Counted from the stretch's first letter, positions 41,501 through 52,390 are shown. The stretch: 64,000 nt of DNA from Rhynchopus euleeides (GCA_963210315.1 OY723285.1:1550001-1614000); one strand, 5' to 3'. Notes: a model not told the origin generated them from the sequence alone. A program made the numbers and translations.

Positions 41501-44352
41501 TCAACGTCATTGTAGCGGTGTGGATGCGGGCGGTGAGCGATGTCAGTCCTTCCGTCTCGGCCAGCTCGTATGTTGATGACACATATGTGTTAGCGTCAGA
41601 CACCGAAACGCTGCAGCGCTGCGCTGATGTCACCTCTGAATTCGCGGAGTGCACCGGTATCCACCCCAATCACGGTAAATGCCGTGCGTTCGCAACTGGC
41701 ACCCAGCGCGTCCAAGTCATGCTGCCCACGACGAACGGACGCAGGCGTGTGAAGAAATGCATCTCCTTCGACTGCCTCGGAGCTATGGTACATGTAGGTC
41801 GGGCCCCTCGGCGACGACGGACCCGTGTTAAATCTGGCTTGTCGGGCCGCATCTGGGGGCGCATGTGCAAAGCCCGAGAAGTAGCACGCCTCCTGAAGAA
41901 GCTTCCAATTCCTCTCACTGCGAAAGAGCGCTTCCTCGTAGCAACGGCGGTGGCTCAGGCATATTATGGCTGTGCCATCACTCCGCTGTCCCCCGCACTG
42001 CTCCGTGACCTTGCCTCTGCGCTCGCCGGGGCGCTGTGGACAGGAGTTTCCCGCCGCGCGGTGGAAGCGGTGTTTCATGTCTTATCTCGGGGACATCTCA
42101 TCGACCCGGCGATCGCCCCAGCATACCGCCGCATCTGCACATGGATACAACAAGCCGCGAAGTGGGCCCACGTGAGAGAAATGTCGGAGACCGCATGGGA
42201 GGCCCGCGACTCTCTCGGGGATGACACCATGGGCCCTTTCACCCTGCTCTGCGAGGCCCTAAATCTGGCGGGATGGACCTGGTCTGCCCCAACAACGCTG
42301 TCGTACTCCGATTCGGAGGGAATTGCTTGCGAGGTTGAGGTAGTAGGCGTGTTCGGCGAGAAGGCGCGGTGGGAAAAACTACGCCACGACCTCCGCTTCT
42401 CCCTCCGCCTTGCGCAGCTCAACAAACTGCAGTTGCGCCGACCTGCCTTTGCGGGCGTAGCTCAGGGGATTGACGGGCTCAGCACGAGATCTCTCCTCCT
42501 CGACGATACCGCTAACCTCACTGGGTACCAGCGGGGTCTGCTGCGTGCAGTGCTTACAGGTGCAGTGACCACAACAGGCCGGTCTGGGATTGCGCGCACG
42601 TCGTGCCCGTACTGTGACTCGGATACGGCCGAAACCGTCGAGCACATGTGGTGGGAATGCAGCAGATGGGATGACGTGCGGAGGCAGCATACCATAACTG
42701 CGGCATCTCCCTTGTGGCCGCCCTGCCTGCGCATCAACGGCATCATGCCCCTGCCACCCCGCTGCCCGGAGGAGGCCACCTGGTCCGAAGTGCCCTCATG
42801 CCCGATGGAGCGCCGCGATATCACAAGGCGCCTACACCTGTACTTCCTCGAGGTACTACGCTGCAGGCAGGTGCATGATGGCATCGCGCTCACCACCGGC
42901 ACCAAGTTTACTTCGGGAACGTATCTTTGGGAACCACCAACGGTTACGGAGCCCCACATTCTCCGCTTACCTTCACCGCTCGATGTAGGAGCGGCATGGG
43001 TCTTTGGTCACGCCATGCTGCAGGCGTTCACGGCCTGGCTGTCTCAACTCTCCTGGAGTGTAAAGCGCGAGCCCATCACGTTTGCGGAACTTGCGATTGA
43101 TTTCGAGCTCTTCGCCGGGCTGACCCTGCCCCTTGCTGGAACAATTCCCCCCCCTGGACAAGCGTTCACACCATCCGGATCGTCCCCCGCAGCTGATATC
43201 ATCGATGAGGAAGACGCCACCCTCTTTTTCGATGGGGGTGCGAGGATGAACGGCACGCCGTATGCAGTGTCGGGGGCGGGAGCCGTCCTGTACGAGGGGG
43301 GTGAGAAGCTCGCGGAGTGCGCGATACCTCTTCCCCGCGTCAGGGCCAACAACGTTGCAGAGTTTGCAGCGCTCTACGTAGGCCTGCAGTTGCTGAAATC
43401 CTGTCGCGTCGAAGGCGATGTCCTTGTCTGTGGTGACAGCAAGACGGTCATCGACATCGTCTCTGGTGTGAAGCGGCCGCGCGCGAACCTGGAGCCGCAT
43501 TACTCCAGGGTGAGACGACTCATCGCCGAAATGCCAAACCTGTCTTTACAGTTTGAGCATGTCCGGCGTGAGAATAACACCGATGCGGACGGCCTGTCGA
43601 ACCAGGCAATGGATGAAGCGGCGTTGATCCTGCAGGCGGAATCCGGCAGCCGCTGCCCACGCGATGAGCACGCGGCTTACAACGCAAGCCTGCTGGGGAA
43701 GGCGGTATCCCTCAGACGGCTTGGAACCGCCCTCACGAAGGCCCTCGGCCATCCTGTATGGCCGTGTCACTGTGCGAAGGTAACTCCCCTCACAGCTCTG
43801 GGGGGTGGTGTCCTCCCTGGTCTCGTGTGTAGACCAAAGCTCTCCCCGTTAACTCTTAATGTCGTACGTGAATTGGAAGGGTATTTCCGTACTCCGGCTT
43901 CCAATGACAATGTAATTTCTCTGTACTTTCCCCAAGATGCCTCCTGGATTGCAGGCTTCTTGCCGCAGCGCTTCTACCCTGCGGACTGGCAGTCAGCGGC
44001 CTGCTGGGGGTCTGCTCCCGCAGCTCCCACAGTTGGCTCGCTATACTCACCGGCGCCTGGAGAACCCCCGATCCCTGTGCCTGCTGGTGTCGCTCGTGCA
44101 ACAAATGGCAAAAGGCTAGTGTGCCCTGTACACAACAAACCGCGGTGTGTGCCTTGTAAAAAGGCCCGGACCCGACCATCTGTCTGCTGTGAGCGCCACC
44201 ATAGGCCCGGGGACGGTCTCTCTCCAGAGGCTCAATTCTGTACTCTTCACAATCTCACACGTTGTGGTAACTGTGTAGCCTCCCATGAGACGGTACTGGC
44301 CTGCTGTCGCAAACACCACCCGACTCGGTCGGGTGGCGGTGCTGTGACCTAG
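38548..44352 (+). CDS. LINE ORF2: OTU, APE endonuclease, reverse transcriptase, RNase H
   Basis: 1934 codons open from just after the ORF1 UGA. No AUG precedes the first domain. OTU: PRDGACMFAAI (Cys at 38722) and HHYDAV (His at 39022). APE endonuclease (about 39330-40015): VICLQETRVD, IMGDFNCN, SRIDFCLA and THVPLF carry the Glu, Asp/Asn and His of the active site. Reverse transcriptase (about 40850-41700): SSAPGLDGW, LIPKEGG, FDSVPQG, GILQGCPLS and the YVDD core at 41569-41580. A CPYCDSDTAETVEHMWWEC zinc knuckle follows at about 42604. RNase H (about 43220-43620): FFDGGARMNG, NVAEFAALYVGL, VCGDSKTV, RRENNTDADGLSN supply the D-E-D-D set. The C-terminus (44119-44330) has two Cys/His clusters (CPVHNKPRCVPC; CTLHNLTRCGNC). 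It would prime reverse transcription at a nicked target. Confidence 0.9.
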   Translation, partial: RGPSTPGAPSLPARADDPYRGGGDPVGTPAQALERTQQLRAVATAVGWAYVAVPRDGACMFAAIAHFTPYESALSLRAAVVRSFRASPPTEIPPADLAQYLKNLARPSTYGDGVSLVRAAVCAKARVFVLRADSPDIWQLVVKPTGYVHTAFLVHQPHHYDAVRPPRWLFDLVPDTTTSLTCDEICALRSRRRPAVIRLTPPSPPDTPRSSPQSPSPIAPLPSPTPHARSTPAHTDVSRTPPVRARVVEVADDPPPQAITLCSANVTSLPSHYLDVLGLDCDVICLQETRVDAVSQNTLDTTFSALGWTLHWGALLPPVKHARTGSQTAPGGVAIAVRSTMRSTTITAKERWCHAAVALEDGSRLLHVFSVYAPVRDATAREAVLREVFETAAQLGNVPVVIMGDFNCNVASSATLAASLATGRWVDAAEKCARSSGAEPAPTCWKSANGSRIDFCLANEVASHAVLSSRTMDRDECGIPTHVPLFVDLQVPAFTARTLKCIKARAFPTAGGQACAETKDAALTEAVRLLGDPAAATPTEERYRSFCRAAEAWLSGTHDLPDNRQAGRSGGPCFRWERCASRYAGRDGALDKRSRRLNRLRGHLRTLIRLRGAHDGIGAPSYDFTHAWAAYRRLAKRTPGSPPNVDMENPDTISLAGMLSYIEGSQRRALESLRQRRLAEWKDTLQRNLMSRPHLVFCYLRGVRSPTQDFLRRSDGQLTAAQAEMDELLRGAWGEVFARYSAENPEPSWETFEARFEEYFPDSTPMEASPITAEDVERVLRRMSASSAPGLDGWRVHELRQLPPTLTKALADLLNAIEETGTWPPQLLHTLVSLIPKEGGDSADPLRQRPISVTSVVYRVWAGVRLRSALRWMDSWVPDSLHGARPGHSAEDLYWTLAARLELAEITQEPLCGISLDLQKCFDSVPQGIAFALLDRLGFNTRVSATLRAAYDGMQRRFRVGGGVGEPFEVTNGILQGCPLSVVLLNVIVAVWMRAVSDVSPSVSASSYVDDTYVLASDTETLQRCADVTSEFAECTGIHPNHGKCRAFATGTQRVQVMLPTTNGRRRVKKCISFDCLGAMVHVGRAPRRRRTRVKSGLSGRIWGRMCKAREVARLLKKLPIPLTAKERFLVATAVAQAYYGCAITPLSPALLRDLASALAGALWTGVSRRAVEAVFHVLSRGHLIDPAIAPAYRRICTWIQQAAKWAHVREMSETAWEARDSLGDDTMGPFTLLCEALNLAGWTWSAPTTLSYSDSEGIACEVEVVGVFGEKARWEKLRHDLRFSLRLAQLNKLQLRRPAFAGVAQGIDGLSTRSLLLDDTANLTGYQRGLLRAVLTGAVTTTGRSGIARTSCPYCDSDTAETVEHMWWECSRWDDVRRQHTITAASPLWPPCLRINGIMPLPPRCPEEATWSEVPSCPMERRDITRRLHLYFLEVLRCRQVHDGIALTTGTKFTSGTYLWEPPTVTEPHILRLPSPLDVGAAWVFGHAMLQAFTAWLSQLSWSVKREPITFAELAIDFELFAGLTLPLAGTIPPPGQAFTPSGSSPAADIIDEEDATLFFDGGARMNGTPYAVSGAGAVLYEGGEKLAECAIPLPRVRANNVAEFAALYVGLQLLKSCRVEGDVLVCGDSKTVIDIVSGVKRPRANLEPHYSRVRRLIAEMPNLSLQFEHVRRENNTDADGLSNQAMDEAALILQAESGSRCPRDEHAAYNASLLGKAVSLRRLGTALTKALGHPVWPCHCAKVTPLTALGGGVLPGLVCRPKLSPLTLNVVRELEGYFRTPASNDNVISLYFPQDASWIAGFLPQRFYPADWQSAACWGSAPAAPTVGSLYSPAPGEPPIPVPAGVARATNGKRLVCPVHNKPRCVPCKKARTRPSVCCERHHRPGDGLSPEAQFCTLHNLTRCGNCVASHETVLACCRKHHPTRSGGGAVT

Positions 44353-44412
44353 TCATGGCACCGGCGTGGCCAGTACCCTATCAAGAGTACGCTACGCAAA
44401 CTCTGGTTTCAA

Positions 44413-44457
44413 AACACACACACATACATACATACACACACACACACACATACACAG
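44413..44457 (+). repeat. CA/TA microsatellite at the LINE 3' end
   Basis: ACACACACATACATACATACACACACACAC-type sequence directly after the short 3' untranslated region. It may be the element's own tail or the remainder of the CA target. Confidence 0.85.
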
Positions 44458-44509
44458 TTTTCAATTGAAATATATTTTCTGCGACAACCAGACCCCTCCC
44501 CCCCCCCTA

Positions 44510-45653
44510 GGCATACTTGTCCCCCCATATGGGGAACCCCCTAAATCTGGGGGAAATATGGGGGGTCTCAAAACCCCGCCCCCATATGGGGAAAAAGGCT
44601 GAAAATATGGGGAAAACCCGGTAAAATATGGGGGAATATGGGGGAAATATGGGGCCCATATGGGGGGATATGGGGGTATTCGTGCTGCAACGGGAGAACA
44701 TCAAACCACTCAGGCACAGACACACACGAAGTGCGCGTCGAAACCGGCCTCATGCCTTGTTGGGGATCCTCCAGGAGTCCGATCCTGGGGAGGTGCGCGC
44801 TTGTTCAGGTGTGGCCAGGTCTGGCCCCCCCTGGAAGATCCCCCAGGTGGGTCGCACCGACCTCCTGTTCCTCTCCTGCGCCGATACAGCAGCAGCGGAG
44901 AGCGAACGCTTCCCGGTTTGGCGGGGCACCGCAGTGACAGCGGCAGCGATGGTGGACACATACGCACAGACACACATAGCGCGTTCAGGGTTAACAGCTC
45001 CTCACAACACACACTCTTGTGTTTTTAAGTCCTCACTCTCACACTCGCTGTCCTCCTCCTCTGGTGTGTTTGCGATTGCGAACTGCCCCCTGGGGTCCTT
45101 AATTAGACAAGGGAATTCACAAGCAGTGCATTCTGGGGTGTCAGGCGCTTCCGCCGCTTTTGACCGCTCCGAGCGCCGAAAAGTCGGAGTCGACGCTCGT
45201 CACCAGGCAGCTTGACATGTTCAAGCTGCATCTGCCGGGTGGAATGAGACCTGTGAAGGCCAGTACAAGGACTGGCTGCAGGACGCAACTGTTCTGCCAG
45301 CAAAGACAGGACTACTGGACAGCATGCTCTGATGACCGCTACTCAGACTTGAAGAAAGTGGCGGTCGGCACTCTCACAGCACCTTTTGTGGTCTGACTCG
45401 AGCACTTCAGCCGGGCGTTTCCTCTCTGCAAGGTGCTAGACGTCCCCTGTCAGTGGCTGACTTCACACCCTGTGAAAAGCAGAACGAAGAGAACTGTTTG
45501 CTGACTGCTTCCACCTGAGGAACCCCTGGGTTTTCCCCCAAATATCCCCCATATGGGGGAAATATGGGGGAACAGGACTTGAAAAACCCCCCATATTCCC
45601 CCCATATTTTCCCCATATTTTTGGCCTTCCCCATATGGGGGTACAAGTATGCC
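44510..45653. mobile_element. TA-flanked 1144-bp element with CCCCATATGGGG arrays
   Basis: Inverted ends GGCATACTTGTCCCCCCATA and (right, reverse complement) GGCATACTTGTACCCCCATA, flanked by TA at 44508-44509 and 45654-45655. Both arms are tiled with AATATGGGGG and CCCCATATGGGG. The interior (44690-45530) holds unrecognised sequence with no domain. The right TA is shared with the next element, so the two abut exactly. Confidence 0.85.
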
Positions 45654-45655
45654 TA

Positions 45656-46802
45656 GGGGGGGTCAAATGGGGGTGACAAACACGATTTTTCAAAAAACCG
45701 GCGCAGAGGCCCCAAAGCCCCCGTAAACCCTCCAAACCCCCCCAGATCGGTCCGGAAACCCATCGAACCCCACTTTTCCACCATTCCGGGCACCTCAGGT
45801 GCCCGAATTGGGGTACCTAAATTTTGTGCCACCGTTTGGTACCGTACAGTGCCACTGTGTGGGAGGTTGGAAAAGAAAATGCCCCAACACACCACATCTG
45901 AGGGTTGCAATGCATGTTGCTTGCCAACCACGTCATCCGGTGGGTGTCAGGCGCTATGTAGGTGGCATTAGCCAGGTCTTCGATGTGTTCTGGCTTGTAT
46001 ATATACCTCCCTGCCTGCGGCACAGGCACTGCCTTTGTCCCCCACACCAGCCACAGAGAGCGTATTGTACTCGGTCCACGGTTGCTGATTCATTGTGATG
46101 CGTTGTATCCTCGAGTGAACGTCACACACTAGTGGCACCACCACCCGCCATCCGAGAGCTGTATTGACTTTGCGCGCTTCCGTTGTATTCACCTCGCCAC
46201 GCATATTGCACCGTTCAGTACCAGTGCTCTTGGGCCAGGCAAAGTAGACCGCAGCAACTACCAATTCTGGCACAATGGGTACCACGACAGCGCACTTCAT
46301 GTGTTCCCGGAATGTACAGCTCGTGTTGCAACAGTCGTTGTCAACACATCCCGGTTGTGGAGCACTGCTGCACAGGAATCACACGACCATCTGGACTGTT
46401 CCGTACCTACAGGCAGCCTCCCGGTGCATGGTGGCAGGGAGGTATATATACAAGCCAGAACACATCGAAGACCTGGCTAATGCCACCTACATAGCGCCTG
46501 ACACCCACCGGATGACGTGGTTGGCAAGCAACATGCATTGCAACCCTCAGATGTGGTGTGTTGGAGCATTTTCTTTTCCAACCTCCCACACAGTGGCACT
46601 GTACGGTACCAAACGGTGGCACAAAATTTAGGTACCCCAATTCGGGCACCTGAGGTGCCCGGAATGGTGGAAAAGTGGGGTTCGATGGGTTTCCGGACCG
46701 ATCTGGGGGGGTTTGGAGGGTTTACGGGGGCTTTGGGGCCTCTGCGCCGGTTTTTTGAAAAATCGTGTTTGTCCACGTAAAAGGGTGGCATTTGACCCCC
46801 CC
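45656..46802. mobile_element. Long-TIR element, copy 1 (1147 bp)
   Basis: Arms of about 363 bp (45656-46018 and 46440-46802) are nearly perfect inverted repeats; the element starts GGGGGGGTCAAATG and is flanked by TA (45654-45655, 46803-46804). The 420-bp middle is unique. Each arm carries, reading toward the element end, an open frame ending GRYIYKPEHIEDL...KRWHKI, which looks protein-like but matches no family I know. A same-length copy lies at 59521-61014 once its nested insertion is removed. The arms can fold into one long hairpin. Confidence 0.9.
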
Positions 46803-46954
46803 TATCCCCCCCCCCCCCCCCCCAAAAAAAAAAAGCAAAGAAGGCTGCCAGACAGCGCATGTTTTCACTGAAGGGGTGGGTGGAGGTGGAGACAGAGAAG
46901 CCTCGTGTGTGTCGGATCTCTCTCCCCCCCCTCTCTCTGACCACCCTCCCCTTC

Positions 46955-47517
46955 CAGGCTGGTCGCTAACCATCATTCATCATTCCACTCATTCTGGGTT
47001 TCCCCCCCTAGATATTTCATCATTCCACCGATGGTGGAATGATGGTGGGATGAAACACACACTACCACCTCATGCACCCACCATTCCCCACCATCCGTTG
47101 CCAGGGCCGAAGAGAGTATGGTTTTGCAGGAACAGATGCTCACTACCGTGGCCTCCGGCGGCTGGGGGGCTCTGCCCCCCAGACCCCCCTGTGGACCATG
47201 TAGTGTGTGCCCGGCTAGTAACCAAGCCCTTGCGCTTCGACGGCCGTGGCATATCAGGGGGTAGCGTCGAATCATGGTACCGAAAGCCTTTTTTTTGGTT
47301 TCCTCCGGCACCCGAGGATGGCGCGAGCGGGAGAGGAACTGCGGAAGGAACCCAGCGCCTCACACCGTCCACCGACGGGAAAGTTAAGTAACAATACGAG
47401 CGCGCGCGTACGAACCATATTTTACTGCATGGCCACCACTTCCACCCCCCCCCCCCCCCCCACGACTGACCATCATTCCACGAGATCTCGGAATTCAAAA
47501 AGTTAGCGACCAGCCTG
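46955..47517. mobile_element. MULE-like MITE (563 bp) with CATCATTCCA motif
   Basis: Perfect 16-bp ends CAGGCTGGTCGCTAAC with an exact 9-bp duplication CTCCCCTTC (46946-46954, 47518-47526). Subterminal CATCATTCCA/TGGAATGATG units recur near both ends. The middle (47120-47400) is an inverted homologue of the middle of the element at 17545-18412, including one R1 copy at 47142. So the two share a family but carry different private motifs. Confidence 0.9.
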
Positions 47518-48224
47518 CTCCCCTTCGGCTGCACCTTGCATTTCGCTACGGTTTCTATCCCACCCCACCGCCCACGCCCGCTCCGCTACCATTTCTCAAG
47601 CCGTCTATCCCGCCCTGCAGCAGCGCCCTGCTTGCAGCAGCTGTTACACCAGCCAAGGAAGGAGCTTGCCCAACAAGAGTCTGAGCGGGCATCATGCCAT
47701 GTGGGAATGCAACGGGTGGGGAGCTCTGACCCCCGTCCCCTTCCCTCTTCTCACAGAGAGGGGCAAGTGCGCCGTGTGTCGTCGGAGCAGGCATTCTCCT
47801 CATCGCACCCTGACCTGCACCCCCCCTCCCCCATTCTGCAGAGGTTCTTCTGGCATTGCCTAAATGTTGCCCTTCCTCTTTTGGCAGCACAGAACAGCGT
47901 GTAGGCTGTCTGGGTTCGCGTAAACCAACAGCGGGTTTTCAGCTTTTTTGGGTCGCATCGTGCCACATAAGGGCACATAAAGTCACGCATAGTATCTCAT
48001 GCTCACAACTTTGGACTCCCTGTGTGCAGATATCCTGAAGAAGTGTCTGTGACAACTTTAGACTGCCGGGTTTGTGTATTCTGACCCGCACCCCCGTGGC
48101 GTTCCACATGCACCACGCGTCTATTGCTGGGACGAGTGCTGTTGTGGGCGAGTGCATGGGCCATCAACGCACGACACCCGCAGGCAGGCAGCGGTCAGTC
48201 GACCAAGCCGACCCACCACAGACA
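47518..48224. other. Intergenic DNA upstream of the mucin-like gene
   Basis: No gene recognised. It contains the target duplication of the preceding element and otherwise unique sequence. No promoter motif identified. Confidence 0.45.
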
Positions 48225-51200
48225 ATGATAGGTTTGCAAGGGGCAGTGCTGCTGATGTGCATGTGGTGCGTCGGCTGTGCTGGAGCGGCACAGCAGCGCG
48301 TGCTGTTCGTGGGGAACTCGTATACATCAGCGAACAACCTCCCCGATGTGTACAAGAAGGTGGCGGAAAGCAGCGGTTGCTGGGCTGTTCGCGCCTGCGG
48401 CTGTGCGGAACGGCGCCACGCTGGTGCTGTACCAGACGTGGGGACGGCGGGCAGGTGATCAGCAGTACTTCCCGAAGTACTACGGGACGTACAAGAGCAT
48501 GCAGCGGATGCTGAAGGACGGGTATGCCATTCTGGACGACAACGCGCGGCGGCGAGGCGGTGCGAGCGACACGCAGTCGCTCATCGCCCGGTGCGGCGAG
48601 ACCTTCGAGGCTGTGTACGACGCAGCAGTCGAGGCTGGCAATGCAGCCCCTGGGGCGGATGCCGGGTCGCTGTTCTACCGGCTGTACAGCGGGGACGCGA
48701 GCCACCCCTCGATGCTCGGGACGTTTGCGGCAGCGCACACGCTGTTTGCGACGATGAACCAGGCGCAGAAGAGCATGTGGGCTGCTGCGGATGCGTCGTT
48801 CCGGCCGCCCGGCGTGAGCGAGGCTGAGGCGCTGCTGCTCATCCAGTACGCAAGGGGTGTGTCGGCACCCGTGTCGCCTGCGCTGCGTGCGCTGCAGGGC
48901 CTGTATCTGCAGGCATCGAGCCAGTGGCCTACGTACCTCGTGCGCGGGCGGGAGTTGATCATGACGGACGTGTCGGCCGGACGGGAACCTGTGCCACTCT
49001 CCATTGACGACTCGGGGCAGGTGCCGCAGGCGCGCGTCAACGGCACGGTTGTGCAGCTATCGAGCGACGGAGAACGGCTGATGGTGGGGGCACAGATGTA
49101 CTTAACCTACTACAACCAGCGGTACCTATCATACACGCGTGCAAATGGGACATGCCATCTGCATGCGAGCGAGGCAACCTGCCAAGCCTCGCCATCGGGT
49201 GTGTGCGTCTGGCATAACGGTGCGTGCATCCGGCCTTGCAACGCGCTGGACAACCTGTGCGGAGTGTATGCCGTTTGCCTAAGTTCCAATAGGTATGACG
49301 GTGTGTCATGTGCCAGCACTGGACTGTGGGCATCAGAGTGCTCTGCTGCGTCCTTTACTCAGTGCCAGAGAGATGCGCGGTGCCAGTGGGATCACCCGGT
49401 GTGCAGGTCGAGATGTGCGGCGCTGGGGTCGGAGGCGTCTTGTGTTGCTGACAACATTTGTGTGTGGTCGGGCAGCAAGTGCGAGGCGGATCCGTGCGGG
49501 AAACACGAGACGAAGGCAGACTGCTCTGGTCAGATATGCGTGTGGCATGAAGGTGCTACCGGAGGGAACGGCGACGGGCTGTGCAGACCTCCGTCTTGTC
49601 CGGAGCACACTGGGGAGGTATCGTGCGCCGCGGACAGCATGTGTTTCTGGAATGACTGGACGGCAGTGCCGAGGTGCGCAGTCCGCACAGAGATGATACC
49701 TGAATGCAACACCCGCAACAATCAGCCGCGCGCATGCGAGCTGGCAGCATGCATCGTGGCAGCTGACTCCACATGCCAGAGCATGTGCCGGCTGCTCGAC
49801 GGGAACCAGCAGGCATGTGAGACGAGGCACATAGAGGGTTTCAACGGCTTGCGTCTGACATGTTCATACGATGCTGCGTCGCAGATGTGTGAACAGAAGA
49901 CGCCGAAAGTGCCGGAATGCTGGGAGATCTCCGATTCGGAGACGTGTGAATACTCCGAGCAGGGCGGGTTGCGGGATTGCGAGTGGAACGGAGTCCTGTG
50001 CCAGTCCAGATGCGAGAAGCACGAGAGCCACCCAGTGCCGAAGGATTCCGATTGCTGGGATTGCTACTATGATGCCAGCAGGGCGTTCTGTGGCAGATCC
50101 GACTGTGAGATGGCGTCAGAAACTGCATGTCTGGCCCTGAGCCACTGCCGGTGGCACCGTGGCATGTGTTGGATTGGGGGTCCCCAAGGGGCCTGTATGG
50201 GCGTTGACAACGCACAGTGCAAGGCAGAAGGCTGTGAGCTGCGGATTTGGCCCGGTTGGGAAGGGTGCGCTCACAAGCCATGGGTCCCACCGACAATGCC
50301 ACCTCCCAGCTCGGCACCTGACACGATCGCACCTCCGACATCAGCACCCGCAACTTTGTCACCTGACACTCCTGCACCAACGACGTCAGTGCCTGATACC
50401 ATCCCACCGCCTGCAACTTCACTACCTGACACTACATCACCGACTGCATCAGGACCGGTACCTCCGACGTCATCACCCAGGACAGCACCACCTGCGACGT
50501 CCACACCTCGGGCAACACCACCTGACACACCGACGACATCAGTACCTGCTACCATCGCACCGCCTACATCATCACCTGATACTCCTGCACCAACGACATC
50601 AGTGCCTGATACCCGCGCACTGCTTACATCATCACCTGCAACTTCGCAACCTGACACTACATCACCGACTGCATCAGGACCTGTACCTCCGACAGCATCA
50701 CCCAGGACATCACTACCTGCGACATCCACACCTCGGGCAACACCACCTGTCACACCGACGACATCAGTACCTACTACCATCGCACCGCCTACATCATCAC
50801 CTGACACTCCTGCACCAACGACGTCAGTGCCTGATACCATCGCACCGCCTGAAACTTCACAACCTGACACTACAGCACCGACTGCATCAGGGCCGGTACC
50901 TCCGACGTCATCACCCAGGACAGCACTACCTGCGACATCCACACCTCGGGCAACACCACCTGACACACCGACGACATCAGTACCTGCTACCATCGCACCG
51001 CCTACATCATCACCTGATACTCCTGCACCAACGACATCAGTGCCTGATACCATCGCACCGCCTGCAACTTCACTACCTGACACTACAGCACCGACTGCAT
51101 CAGGACCGGTACCTCCGACGTCATCACCCAGGACAGCACCACCTCCGACATCCACACCTTGGACAACACTGCCTGACACATCAACACTGACGACCGAACT

Positions 51201-51513
51201 CGCCACAAGCCCGCCGGCGTCCCCACCCAGCACCACACAAGCACCGGGTGCATCAGCAGGCGCACAGCGAGTTGGTGATGGTGACTCTGGCAGCGACGGG
51301 TCCGGTGATGACACCTGGGTCATCTTCGTTGTTGTCGGTGTGTCCGTGTTGATGGTTGGTGTTGCCGTGGCACTGGTGGCGGTGATTGTGCAGAAGGGCA
51401 ACACACCACAGTCACACTGTGAGGCTAATTTGCAGGAGGAGCTCCACCCAAGTCCTGGAGCCAGTGAGCTCGTGCATCCGACTGCATCGCCCCACCCTCT
51501 GTCCCGTCTGTGA
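48225..51513 (+). CDS. Mucin-like surface protein with damaged SGNH-hydrolase-like head
   Basis: The ATG at 48225 opens a signal peptide (MIGLQGAVLLMCMWCVGC) and VLFVGNSYTSANNLPDVYKK, block I of an SGNH/DUF4886-like esterase with its GNS serine. Near 48380 the homology jumps to another frame (+1) at NGATLVLYQTWGRRAGD, and runs on to LYSGDASHPSMLGTF, the D..H block V. The central blocks are missing and no GTATG...ACAG intron can explain the shift, so this looks like a deletion with frameshift, or an assembly fault. Then come a Cys-rich region (about 49150-50280; repeats such as CVWHNGAC, CFWNDW, CRWHRGMCW), a Pro/Thr/Ser mucin-like stalk (50290-51240), one membrane helix (WVIFVVVGVSVLMVGVAVAL) and a short cytosolic tail. 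If the head is inactive, the stalk may still be made from a downstream start. Confidence 0.7.
50300..51165 (+). repeat. 213-bp tandem repeats coding the mucin-like stalk
   Basis: The phrase GGTACCTCCGACGTCATCAC recurs at about 50456, 50681 (variant), 50894 and 51107, giving periods of 225, 213 and 213 bases (75, 71, 71 codons). Units encode Pro/Thr/Ser-rich segments such as PTTSVPDTIAPP and TPRATPPDTPTTS. All periods are multiples of three, so the repeat length is held in frame. Confidence 0.9.
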
Positions 51514-52026
51514 GACACGGTTGTGTGGTTTGCAGGTTGCACCCTGGTGCTGTGGGGTGGCCTGGAGACATCGCATTTGCGACTGGCGACTGTCAGCTGA
51601 GGGACATCCCCAAAAATTGGTGCCCCTGAAAGGGCCGATTTATGTAGTTTTTACGTAGTTTTGATGAAGTGTGCCTTGGTCTGCCTACGCCCCGTGTGCC
51701 TGCCTTGGCGCCCTCCTCCCTCATGCACCAGCCAAGGCAACCGGTGGCAACCTGCACGCGGTGGGTATTTATCTCTCTTAGAAGTAAAGTAGTCATTGCG
51801 CGTTCCTGCAAACTACCGACCAGCCCCGTGGCCCTGCTCCAACGAGGCTGCGCTGCCTGTGTGCAGCCTCGTGGTCAAGGTGCTGGTCGGTTCTGCAACC
51901 CTTTTCCCCATCCCACAACACCGTGACATCCAGAGTAGCCCTTCTTCGTGGTGCCAGAAACACATCAGAGCAGAGCCTTGCCTGCAGCTGGAAGGTGCGG
52001 GTGTGCCCTTCCCTGCTGTGGCTGTG

Positions 52027-52221
52027 TGGGGCTGCTCTGCAGTTTACACTGACTGCCCCCCATGTTCCTATAGCTGTGCCTGCGGAGGCCAGCGGTTAGA
52101 AGGTGGAGGTTTAGGCAGGCGGCCATCAAGCGATGGACAGAGGCAACAGTCCCCGCACCGTGGGATACGCTGACGCTGTGCATCACTGCCTGCAGTTCGA
52201 CAAAAGAAAAACGGCAGCCAT
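52027..52221 (+). repeat. Dispersed repeat R2, copy 2
   Basis: Matches 764-980 in the same orientation with about 20 bases of net deletion. The copies are visibly diverged. Confidence 0.75.
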
Positions 52222-52390
52222 GTGTCCAAATGTCAGTTTCTCAATAACAGCGAGAAACTTTCTCGCTTTTTTTTAGTAGTTAGTTCGGCCAGGGTTTTTT
52301 TTCCAGGATTCGCGATTTCGGGGGTTTGGGGGGGGGGGGGTCAGTGCACTTTTTTGCCCCCAAAAGATTTTCTCCCCGGGGCGGTACGCC

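Noticed and set aside
50300-51165. CRISPR-like array
   Set aside because: The repeats are coding, 213 bp, contiguous and in frame, without spacers; the genome is eukaryotic.
50271-51542. 423-codon open frame antisense to the mucin-like stalk
   Set aside because: It mirrors the in-frame 213-bp repeats. Gly/Val/Asp-rich antisense reading is a by-product of the Pro/Thr codons.
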